Positions 36,001 to 42,949 of a stretch of DNA of 64,000 bases are shown here, piece after piece (within the stretch, counting starts at the first letter, position 1; the number at the start of each line of letters is the position of its first letter). Under the pieces are notes generated by a model, which was given only the letters and a program-made list of their open reading frames with translations, did no database searches and was not told where the DNA came from. Both the position numbers and the translations under genes were made by a program. The stretch is from contig NZ_JACJTD010000028.1 of the NCBI RefSeq assembly GCF_014698505.1, positions 39,793 through 103,792 on the forward strand. The letters are read 5' to 3'. Source of the DNA: Nostoc foliaceum FACHB-393 (lineage in GTDB: Bacteria; Cyanobacteriota; Cyanobacteriia; Cyanobacteriales; Nostocaceae).

Positions 36001-37297
36001 TGCGCGAGAAGTCTAGCAGGCTGTTGACCAGTTTCAGCAGGCGTAGTCCGTTGCGTTGCACCATTTCTAACTGCTCTCGTTCTTTGGCTGGAAGCAGAGT
36101 GGCACAATTGGCTAAGGTTTCCTCTAATGGCCCCAACATCAGGGTAAGTGGGGTACGGAACTCGTGGCTGACATTACTGAAAAAGATGGTTTTAGCACGA
36201 TCAATTTCTGCCAATGCTTCAGCGCGTTTGCGTTCTTCCTCGTAGGCTTGGGCGTTGGCGATGCTGGCTGCAATTTGAGCCGCAACCAAATCGATGAATC
36301 CTCTATAATTATCGTCGAATAGCCTAAAGGGATTTAAACCAGCAATTAATATACCAGCTTTTCCCGTTTGACCAGATGGTGCAATTGGCACAGCGATCGC
36401 TTGATGGGGCGATCGCTGCCAAACACCACAAGGTAAGCTACTAAAAGACACTGCCAAATCGGAAATCAATTTTGCCTGATGTGTTCTAATCACTTCCGCA
36501 AAGGGCCAAACTGAATCAGAATCGAGAGCTACTGTTTCTGGAACTGCTACGTGGTTTTCCCCAATGCGGCACGTTCCAGCCAGAAAAACTTGCTGCTGAT
36601 CTGGGTCAACCAGATAAATCATTGCAAAAGGCAGGTCGTAAGGATTGCTCTCTAGACAATTCGCACTCAGTGTGCAGGCTTCATCAAATGTCCGTGCATC
36701 TGCCGTCCTCGCCGCTAGTTCGCGTAAAAGCGCTAACTGACGCTCACCGATGATGCGCTGCGTGTCCTCTGTATTGGCACAGATGATCCCACCTGTGTCG
36801 CCCTGGTCATTAGGAACCGGGCTATATGAAAAAGTGTAATAGGTTTCCTCTGGGTAGCCGTTGCGCTCCATAATTAGCAGTAGCGCTTCGTCGTAAGTGC
36901 CCTCGTTCTTCAGCATCGCTGATTCTGCTCGAGGCCCAATCTGATCCCATATTTCCCGCCATACATAGGAAGCTGGCTGTCCAAGTGCTTCTGGATGTTT
37001 GCCGCCAATAATACCCTTGTAAGGGTCATTGTAAAGGTTAATCAGTTCCTCGCCCCACCAGACAAACATAGGTTGACGGGAAGTCAGCATAATTCGGACA
37101 GCAGTCTTCAAACTCTGTGGCCACTGCTGTGTTGGGCCAAGGGACGTTTTTGACCAGTCCTGTTCTCGCATCCGCGCACCCATTTCACCCCCACCGAGAA
37201 GGAAATTTACGTCGGCGTTGCTTGCTAACGTTGACTCGTTCTTCACTGATTCCTCTCGATTGGTCATGCGTCGATTACAGGCTATATCTGTGGTCAT
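33008..37297 (-). CDS. Double-core hybrid histidine kinase (PAS, GAF, two kinase modules, two receivers)
   Basis: 1429 residues, soluble. In order: PAS-like sensor (about 50-185), GAF (190-345), first HisKA with SHEFRTPLT (~378) and HATPase_c (NLLSNAFKFTMVGEI, DTGIGIPAEEIP, GSGIGLSLV), receiver (ILLADDNADMRDYV, phospho-Asp in LVLTDVMMPGLDG ~705), two PAS domains (~795-905 and 915-1030), second HisKA with SHELRSPLN (~1070), second HATPase_c (NLLSNAVKFTPEGGKI, GGLGLGLAI) and a terminal receiver (ILLSDIGMPETDG ~1356). Two complete kinase cores in one chain permit an internal relay. A repeat-derived linker (about residues 628-652) lies between the first ATPase domain and receiver. A small membrane protein gene follows. 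The input signal is unknown. Confidence 0.9.
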   Translation of the reverse strand: MTTDIACNRRMTNREESVKNESTLASNADVNFLLGGGEMGARMREQDWSKTSLGPTQQWPQSLKTAVRIMLTSRQPMFVWWGEELINLYNDPYKGIIGGKHPEALGQPASYVWREIWDQIGPRAESAMLKNEGTYDEALLLIMERNGYPEETYYTFSYSPVPNDQGDTGGIICANTEDTQRIIGERQLALLRELAARTADARTFDEACTLSANCLESNPYDLPFAMIYLVDPDQQQVFLAGTCRIGENHVAVPETVALDSDSVWPFAEVIRTHQAKLISDLAVSFSSLPCGVWQRSPHQAIAVPIAPSGQTGKAGILIAGLNPFRLFDDNYRGFIDLVAAQIAASIANAQAYEEERKRAEALAEIDRAKTIFFSNVSHEFRTPLTLMLGPLEETLANCATLLPAKEREQLEMVQRNGLRLLKLVNSLLDFSRIEAGRVQASYEPTNLSTFTAELASVFRSTVERAGMQLSVNCPSLPAPVYVDREMWEKIVLNLLSNAFKFTMVGEITVSLQWSNDHIEFAVKDTGIGIPAEEIPHLFERFHRVKGAQGRTFEGSGIGLSLVQELVQMHGGTVHVTSVLGAGSCFTVSIPTGSAHLPPDRISAPRTLASTALGATPYLEEALRWLPEEGNREQGTGNREESYLSPITYHLSPSPARILLADDNADMRDYVKRLLSQHYEVESVSDGLAALNSARGRVPDLVLTDVMMPGLDGFGLLQELRADPQTRKIPIILLSARAGEEARVEGLEAGADDYLIKPFSARELLARVEAALKMARLRQEAMEREQYLRIEAEVAKAHLETALAGIQDQFFVLDREWRYTFVNDQVAEVVGIQKEELLGKIIWEVFPDVVKSEFYTQVQRAFAQNTVVQFEYFYQAWQRWFENRVYPNAFGVSIFVTDISDRKQAEKALRESEEQFRNMADNAPFMVWVTDTDSYCTYLSKSWYEFTGQSEEMGVGFGWLNAVHPEDYNQAKNVFLQANRRYEDFRIEYRLRRKDSEYRWVIDAANPWFGVDGQFKGYIGSVIDITERKSAEAERDRLLQLEQAARTEAETANRIKDEFLAVLSHELRSPLNPILGWARLLQTREFDAAAVKKAIATIERNAQLQAQLIEDLLDVSRILQGKLNLNMFPVNLVLVIEGALETVRLAAEAKNIKIQTMLDASFGQVLGDSGRLQQVIWNLLSNAVKFTPEGGKIAIQLERVDTQAQITVSDTGKGISPEFLPHVFEYFRQADSTTTRRFGGLGLGLAIVRHLIELHGGTIWAESLGEGQGAIFTARIPLIKKKLAPKQQIIAALNASPTTEILAAIQILVVDDDDDTREFHTFVLEQAGARVTAVASAKEALQVLAESEPDILLSDIGMPETDGYMLMRQVKTLQALQAKQIPAIALTAYAGEINQQQALESGFQKHMSKPVEPEELVKAIATLIARSENS
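35338..35418. repeat. Interspersed repeat in frame within the double-core kinase gene
   Basis: GGTGATAGGTGATAGGTGAT followed by CCCTATTCCCTGTTCCCTGT words, a low-complexity pair frequent in Nostoc spacers. It encodes NREQGTGNREESYLSPITYH, about residues 630-650, at the junction of the first ATPase domain and the receiver, a tolerant linker. Confidence 0.75.
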
Positions 37298-37525
37298 CTT
37301 TTGGGAAAAATCCCCTCTAAATCAGAGGTTTATGATCCTAAACAGTCATTTTTGAGGATATTCAAGGACAGATATAGCGTAAAATCCCAGCTCTGCCGTG
37401 ACTTTTCAAAGCATTGAGATTGCCTTTTAGCGGCAAGTTGCTGTTTTGGCTATTTTCTATTGTCACCTTTATATCATCTATATTCCAAGCTACCAAGGCC
37501 GATTCTCATTCAGAACTCACAAAGC

Positions 37526-37789
37526 CTACTCCTCTTCTCGGAAGTATGTTAAATTAACAATTTGACCACGTTCACCTAACTCATTGAGTAAACTACTAAT
37601 TCGCTGTATTGCTAAAGGAGAAGGTGTTGCACGTCCATTTTCGCAACAATTAATTGTTGCAAAAGTGACATCAAACTCGGCGGCAAATTTTTCTTGAGAC
37701 AGATTTAACTCTTGCCGCAGGGCACGAACTAGTTTGCCAATACTAATATTAGGTTGCTTGGCCACAAGTAAGCTTTCACTCTGAAGCAT
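37526..37789 (-). CDS. XRE-family helix-turn-helix regulator
   Basis: 87 residues. A Cro/C1-type HTH spans about residues 15-70 (KLVRALRQELNLSQEKFAAEFDVTFATINCCENGRATPSPLAIQRI), with a short basic/acidic tail. ATG at 37789 is taken; a TTG three codons earlier is the alternative. Proteins of this size often serve as antitoxins, but no toxin-like partner lies next to it, so a stand-alone DNA-binding role is assumed. Monocistronic between two larger genes. Confidence 0.75.
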   Translation of the reverse strand: MLQSESLLVAKQPNISIGKLVRALRQELNLSQEKFAAEFDVTFATINCCENGRATPSPLAIQRISSLLNELGERGQIVNLTYFREEE

Positions 37790-37948
37790 ATAGATCAAAG
37801 TTTATAAAGCACTATATATTATCATTTCTACGACAGAGTGTTCTTTTGCGTCTATTAATCCTGAGATAGAGATTTTAATCTCAAGTTAGAGGATGTTTGA
37901 AAAGTATGATTGCTAACATCAAAATCTTAAAAAACCTAACCAAGTAAT

Positions 37949-38875
37949 TTATTTTTTGTAGATCAAAAAAACTGAACCAATCGGCCCAAAATTTTCTACA
38001 TAAGTTTTTTGGTTATAATACAATCCTGGAGACATACCCCCATCAAATAATATCCCTTCTTGAATCTTACCTAAACAGTTATTGCTAGCAATGCCTTCCA
38101 GGACATTATCAAACATATCTGGCAGTAACTCTTGATTAACTTGAGATAATTCAATATCTGAATTAGCTTTCAAGTCATTAACTAATAGTATTACATAGCC
38201 TTGATTAGTGATAGCTGCCAAAGAACGATTAGTTGCATTTTTACAAGCAAATTCTCCCAAATCTTGACAAATGTCTTTAAACTTACCCTGACGATAGAAT
38301 CTGCCATTACCGCCCACTAAATTGTAATTGAGAATATCGCTTTTTCTTCTACCAGCCTGGATAGTAGCCTGTCGCTGCTTGGGTCTACCTCCTGATATCC
38401 CAAAAGAAGAACGCTTATTCTTAAATGCTCCTGAATACTCGACACCACGAGAAACATTTAAGCCTTGTGGTTTATCATCAGTATCTATATAGTCAGCATT
38501 AATTGCAGCAATCGGTAGCTGTCCGTTTAATTTGGCATTATCATCGGCAATGAGATCACGAAACTGCTTTGGTACATATTCTTTACGCAGTTTCCCCCTA
38601 GCATCTTTGGCATAAAGTTTATGAGATATACCAACATTAACTTTGAAATCTAATTCTGATGATTTGGGATTAAAAATAATCACATTGTTAATACCTCTTT
38701 GATTTTTTTTACCTTGATTATTGGTTTTAAAAAAATCAATACTGAACTTAGGATCTTTGCCAGGACAAGTTTTAGATGCTTTTGGCACTGAATTTGCTTC
38801 AATTTCTTGACAACCTGATAATAAACTTGCACCAATTATCAAGATAAATAACAAAAATAATTTTTTTGTAGACAT
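37949..38875 (-). CDS. Lipoprotein with phosphodiester-glycosidase (NAGPA/DUF2233) domain
   Basis: 308 residues with a lipoprotein signal peptide (hydrophobic 7-19, lipobox LLSGC, C22). The mature part fits the DUF2233/NAGPA family, which cleaves GlcNAc-1-phosphodiester linkages and in bacteria is tied to exopolysaccharide or envelope turnover: NADYIDTDDKPQGLNVSRG with conserved Asn/Asp and ILFDGGMSPGLYYN near the C terminus. The start codon lies only eight bases past the T-run of the upstream gene's terminator and has no ribosome site; expression would need read-through or a promoter inside the hairpin region. Confidence 0.75.
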   Translation of the reverse strand: MSTKKLFLLFILIIGASLLSGCQEIEANSVPKASKTCPGKDPKFSIDFFKTNNQGKKNQRGINNVIIFNPKSSELDFKVNVGISHKLYAKDARGKLRKEYVPKQFRDLIADDNAKLNGQLPIAAINADYIDTDDKPQGLNVSRGVEYSGAFKNKRSSFGISGGRPKQRQATIQAGRRKSDILNYNLVGGNGRFYRQGKFKDICQDLGEFACKNATNRSLAAITNQGYVILLVNDLKANSDIELSQVNQELLPDMFDNVLEGIASNNCLGKIQEGILFDGGMSPGLYYNQKTYVENFGPIGSVFLIYKK

Positions 38876-38883
38876 AATAATGC

Positions 38884-38914
38884 AAAAAAAACCGCTACAG
38901 AATTACTATAGCGG
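38884..38914 (-). terminator. Strong intrinsic terminator of the DUF4912 gene
   Basis: On the minus strand CCGCTATAG...CTGTAGCGG forms a hairpin with one mismatch, followed by eight T. It lies 47 bp after the DUF4912 stop and immediately ahead of the lipoprotein start. Confidence 0.85.
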
Positions 38915-38960
38915 GGAATAATTTAAAATTTCAGTCTGGAGTTAATCTGATCACCAAAAC

Positions 38961-40220
38961 TTAAGAGAACCATTCTACAACAGCTTCTTCTTTGGTATTG
39001 GTATTTCGGGATGGTGTCTCACGGTTAAATTTCATCTGAATTGACCGGGTTTGCTCACCGTCAGCAGCTACAGCCAAAATCGGATAGTCAATTAAACCAT
39101 CCTGGAAGGACATCTGGAAGCGGAATGTTCCATCTGGATTTAGCTGAATTGGCCGGCCACCAATGGTTACGGTAGCATCAGGTTCGGTTGCACCGTAGAC
39201 TATCAACTCAGCATCGGCAATTAACCAGAACTGGCGCGGACGCATTGGTATGGCGGAAGCTGAGAAGCCAACACCTGACATTCCTGCACCGGAAGCAGTT
39301 AAGCCAGAGACGGTAGGAACTGCCCACATACCCACACCAGATGGGAAAACGTAGGAGCTAATGGCTTGTTCAGGACGTGCTGAACCTGGTACTTGGTGCT
39401 GGGAGCCGAAGATAGAACCAGCAACCCGTAGTGCTTCGGCAGATTCGGCTAAACCAAAGATTTGGTCGTAGATGGGGTTGCCGTTGGTATTCACAGGATT
39501 ACCACTGGCGGTAGCTGCAATCTTCTTGGCAGGGGGAACTAGTTCGTATTGAGTCTTACCACGCAAATCTTCTTCAAAGTTGACAGTGATGAAGACATCC
39601 TCTATCCAGTCAGAAGGATAAACGGGAGGAATGTGTACTCTAGCAGAACGAGCGAGTACTAACCAACGACCATCAGCAGCACGATAGCCGATATCGATCA
39701 CATAATCGCGATCGCTAACTGGAACTGGTAGATACCATTCTCTAGCTAGTTCATCAGCAGGATATTCTTGAATGCTGTGGGGGCTTTGGTATTCGATATC
39801 GATGTCTGTGACATCATAAATCCGTAGTGCCAGTTGTTGTCCCCCTTGCCGGCGCAGTTCCTCTTTGTGCTCATTAGGAATATCCCAGTAAGTGTAAGCC
39901 CACTGAGGATCACGTGGTAATAGAACAATCCGGCTTTCACCATAGCCAGAAGGCAAATCTGCGAGTCCTTCATCAACATCAGCTAGAGATCCACCAGTAC
40001 GATCTTCCTGACCTAATTCAAACTTTGCAGCTTCCACGGTTTCCTGTGCCTCCAATGAACGAGATGGACTGAACGAATTTTTGCTGCGCTGGACTTCTTG
40101 AATTGATGCCAGCAATTGTGATTTACGCATTCGGCTATAGCGAGAGATGCTATATTCGCTAGCAACTTTGCGTAGTTGGCGTAAGGTCATCTCCTCTAGT
40201 GGCGGGCGTTCTTTTGCCAT
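38961..40220 (-). CDS. DUF4912-domain protein with Rho-N/SAP-like N terminus
   Basis: 419 residues, no signal peptide. Residues 8-45 (PLEEMTLRQLRKVASEYSIS...KSQLLASI) resemble the Rho N-terminal/SAP helical fold. The DUF4912 domain follows (RIVLLPRDPQWAYTYWDIP, about 98-225). A Gly/Ala-rich region and a small beta domain (YGATEPDATVTIGGRPIQLNPDGTF) end the protein, like an extracellular Big-type domain although no export signal is seen. The function is unknown; DUF4912 proteins are widespread in cyanobacteria, often near glycogen or polysaccharide genes. It ends in a strong terminator. Confidence 0.82.
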   Translation of the reverse strand: MAKERPPLEEMTLRQLRKVASEYSISRYSRMRKSQLLASIQEVQRSKNSFSPSRSLEAQETVEAAKFELGQEDRTGGSLADVDEGLADLPSGYGESRIVLLPRDPQWAYTYWDIPNEHKEELRRQGGQQLALRIYDVTDIDIEYQSPHSIQEYPADELAREWYLPVPVSDRDYVIDIGYRAADGRWLVLARSARVHIPPVYPSDWIEDVFITVNFEEDLRGKTQYELVPPAKKIAATASGNPVNTNGNPIYDQIFGLAESAEALRVAGSIFGSQHQVPGSARPEQAISSYVFPSGVGMWAVPTVSGLTASGAGMSGVGFSASAIPMRPRQFWLIADAELIVYGATEPDATVTIGGRPIQLNPDGTFRFQMSFQDGLIDYPILAVAADGEQTRSIQMKFNRETPSRNTNTKEEAVVEWFS

Positions 40221-40725
40221 TAATTTGGCCTCCAGTAGTTTAAGCGGTAAATGATTTCCCCTGGTTAAAGAATGCTATGTAAAATGTCATCCACTCCAGA
40301 TGAATTTCTTATTCCTGACTCCTGGTTTTGCCCAGTTTTTAAGTTTTTTAGTCTGTTTTTAAATTGGGGTCACTTCTTTCAATTCCTTAGTTATGCCAAA
40401 ATCAGCATTTCTTTGGGATCGGAGAAGTTCTATTTGTTAAGTCAATATTAACCACTAAGCATATGTAGGGATCAAGTGTTTTCCATAGGTTTTTTGCCTG
40501 TTACACGAATTTATCAGCCCTTCCGGGATCTAATTGTCATGATATTATGACATCATTAGCTAGTTGGATGTTGAGCAATGGCAAAAATGTCAATTTTTCA
40601 TGACATTGTGTTGTGTGTTGGTCAAAAACCTAAATCTACAAAGACAGGAGCAGGATTTAAAGGGGCTTGGTGTGAGGAATTAAACCCACTGTGCGATCGC
40701 GTAGCGTGCCTGAGGTAATCGTTAA
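40221..40725. other. Spacer upstream of the DUF4912 gene
   Basis: No gene supported. It contains an AATGTCA/TGACATT inverted repeat (about 40584-40613) and GCGATCGCGTAGCGTGCCTG, part of a spacer repeat family. The region joins the transposase remnant at 40726. Confidence 0.4.
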
Positions 40726-40977
40726 CTACAAAGATGTCTTCGGAGAATCTGAGTAGAGAAGTTTCCAAGTGACAGCGATATCGTGTAATTGCCGCAGCCC
40801 AAGCCAAATGGTTTTCACGCCAAGTTCACCATCACCTCTTCGACCTAAAAAGTCACCAAGATATGCAATCGTAAATATGGTGGTGTGTCAGGTGGGGTAG
40901 GATTTTTATTGATAGTGGCACACAAGGATTGCCATTCACTCTTTTCTAAAACTGTGTCACATGACTCTTCAGGTGCG
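40726..40977 (-). pseudogene. 3' remnant of an IS4-type transposase
   Basis: Minus-strand reading gives EKSEWQSLCATINKNPTPPD then TPPYLR in one frame and LGDFLGRRGDGELGVKTIWL then GLRQLHDIAVTW in the next, ending at a stop at 40726. This matches the C-terminal end of IS4/Tn5-like transposases (EWQALY.I.KT..PP..PP, GGFLGRKGDGEPGVKVLWRG, LHDI...W). The central part is deleted with a frameshift, and the N-terminal part is absent because the M20 amidohydrolase gene begins immediately at its border. Confidence 0.7.
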
Positions 40978-40978
40978 A

Positions 40979-42196
40979 TTAATTCAAAAACTTTTCCACG
41001 CATCTAACAAACATTTCCACACCCATTCCCAACGCCGTTTCGTCAAAATCAAACCGGGGATGATGATGAGGATACGCCAAATCTTTCTCTGGATTCGCAG
41101 AACCTAAAAAGAAATAGCAACCAGGAACCTCTTGCAAGAAAAATGACATATCTTCAGCAGCCATAGTTTGGCATTCTGGCACAATACCCAACGGGGTTTC
41201 TACCACTTCTTCTGCTACAGTTCGCACCAATTCTGCCATCTTCATATCATTAATTACTGGTGGATAAAGTGACCAGTATTCTAAGTCATAACTCGCACCA
41301 TGACTTTGACAAATTCCGGCAATAATCTGCTCGACACGCTGGTTGAAAAAGCCTTTCAAACTAGGATTAAAATACCTGATAGTGGCACTCATTCTCGCTG
41401 TATCAGCAATCACATTCCGCTTGGTTCCAGCATGAAGTTCGCCTACTGTCACCACTGCTGAATCAATGGGATTCACATTCCGAGCGACAATAGTTTGCAA
41501 GGCATTCACCACCTGAGCTGCAACTACAACTGAATCCACTGTTTGATGCGGTAGTGCGCCGTGTCCACCTTTACCCAAAATTGTGCAGTTAAAGCACTCC
41601 ACTGCTGCCATCAATGCCCCAGCCCGCACACCGACTGTTCCCAAGGGCAAATTATTCCACAAGTGCAAACCAATAATCGCATCAACATCAGGATTCTTCA
41701 GAACTCCAGCTTCAATCATCGGCTTTGCGCCTCCTGGTGATTCTTCTGCTGGTTGGAAGATAATTTTCACGGTACCGGAGAAGTCTTGGCGATGCTGTTG
41801 CAGATAATAAGCTGTACCTAAAGCGATCGCAGTATGTCCATCATGTCCACAAGCGTGCATCACTCCATCATGCTGCGATTTGTAGGGCACTTCGTTAAGT
41901 TCTTGGATTGGCAAAGCATCCATATCCGCCCGAATCGCCAAAACTTTCTCTGCACCTAGTTTGTTACCCTTGATGGTGGCAACAATCCCAGTGTGAGCAA
42001 TGCCAGTTTGATGATCAATCCCCCATTCTTGCAGCTTTTGTGAGACAAACTCAGCCGTCAGTTTTTCTTGAAAACCCAACTCTGGTTGTTGATGCAATCG
42101 CCGCCGCCATTCTACCAATTGCGGTTGCAATGAACGGATTGAAAGTCGGATGCGAGATAGGTCAACAGAAGAGGGATTGGGAAAGGTAGAAACCAT
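40979..42196 (-). CDS. M20-family amidohydrolase (N-acyl-amino-acid / hippurate hydrolase type)
   Basis: Zinc or Mn/Ni hydrolase of 405 residues that removes acyl groups from amino acids or related amides. Metal and catalytic motifs are complete: RADMDALP (89-96), HACGHDGHT (C116, H118), QPAEESPGGA (E151, E152), GGHGALPH in the lid domain and the C-terminal histidine in YPHHHPRFDFDE. Length and motifs match M20D amidohydrolases. The precise substrate cannot be told; auxin-conjugate-like and N-acetyl substrates are known for relatives. It is followed by a transposase remnant, and lies 63 bp after bioD on the same strand. Confidence 0.88.
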   Translation of the reverse strand: MVSTFPNPSSVDLSRIRLSIRSLQPQLVEWRRRLHQQPELGFQEKLTAEFVSQKLQEWGIDHQTGIAHTGIVATIKGNKLGAEKVLAIRADMDALPIQELNEVPYKSQHDGVMHACGHDGHTAIALGTAYYLQQHRQDFSGTVKIIFQPAEESPGGAKPMIEAGVLKNPDVDAIIGLHLWNNLPLGTVGVRAGALMAAVECFNCTILGKGGHGALPHQTVDSVVVAAQVVNALQTIVARNVNPIDSAVVTVGELHAGTKRNVIADTARMSATIRYFNPSLKGFFNQRVEQIIAGICQSHGASYDLEYWSLYPPVINDMKMAELVRTVAEEVVETPLGIVPECQTMAAEDMSFFLQEVPGCYFFLGSANPEKDLAYPHHHPRFDFDETALGMGVEMFVRCVEKFLN

Positions 42197-42259
42197 TATA
42201 AAGACAAGCTAGTTTAAGTAAAGCTAACTTAGGCAGCTAACTTAGTTTATTTTCTTAGT

Positions 42260-42949
42260 TTATCGTTCTGAATGTGTCAGTGTTTCCCAATCTAAATCTG
42301 ATGCTATTTGAGCAAGTTTATCTAAATCAGTCAGGTTATCTAAATAGGGCAAGCAGCCTAAAACTGGCGTGTTAGTAAGTGATTGAATCAATTGGGGTGG
42401 TGTCCAGTCGGCTATTTCTGCATCCGTTCGGGGTTGGACGCAGTTGAGAACAATGCCTTTAAGATTGATGCGCGATTGTCTAGCTAATGCTACGTTCGCC
42501 ACTGCTTGAGCGATCGCACCCAATCTCACTGGTACTACTAATACTGTTGGTAAACGCCATTCCCCTGCTAAATCAGCTACCGTTAATTCCTCAGTTACTG
42601 GCGAACCTAACCCTCCTAAGGCTTCTACAAGCACAAAATCACGTTGCGATCGCAACTTAGACAAAGCTTGCCAAACTACTGCTAAATCGACTCGACGATT
42701 TTCCCGTGCTGCTGCGATGGGAGGGGCGAGAGGTGCTTGGAAGTACAAAGGTGTAATTTCATCTGCGGTTTGTTCTAGTGCAAATAGCTTTTGATACCAT
42801 TCGCGATCGCCAATTCCCGATTGAATCGGTTTCATGATTCCCCAGCTACGCTGTGGGTAATATTTTTGCCAATAGGCTGCTAATGCTGTTGTTAAAACAG
42901 TTTTACCAGCTTCTGTATCAGTTCCAGTAATCAGTAGTGTGTTTAACAT
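42260..42949 (-). CDS. bioD: Dethiobiotin synthetase
   Basis: ATP-dependent carboxylation and ring closure of diaminopelargonate to dethiobiotin, the penultimate step of biotin synthesis. 229 residues with the P-loop GTDTEAGKT (9-17), the substrate lysine in MKPIQSG (K40) and the conserved EALGGLGSPV motif. The ATG overlaps the stop of the upstream Ser/Thr kinase gene (TAATG), suggesting translational coupling. No other biotin gene is in the window, so the pairing with a kinase may be historical. Confidence 0.92.
   Translation of the reverse strand: MLNTLLITGTDTEAGKTVLTTALAAYWQKYYPQRSWGIMKPIQSGIGDREWYQKLFALEQTADEITPLYFQAPLAPPIAAARENRRVDLAVVWQALSKLRSQRDFVLVEALGGLGSPVTEELTVADLAGEWRLPTVLVVPVRLGAIAQAVANVALARQSRINLKGIVLNCVQPRTDAEIADWTPPQLIQSLTNTPVLGCLPYLDNLTDLDKLAQIASDLDWETLTHSER

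Noticed and set aside
40622..40807. 61-codon minus-strand frame
   Set aside because: It overlaps the transposase remnant in another frame; the transposase-like reading explains the sequence better.
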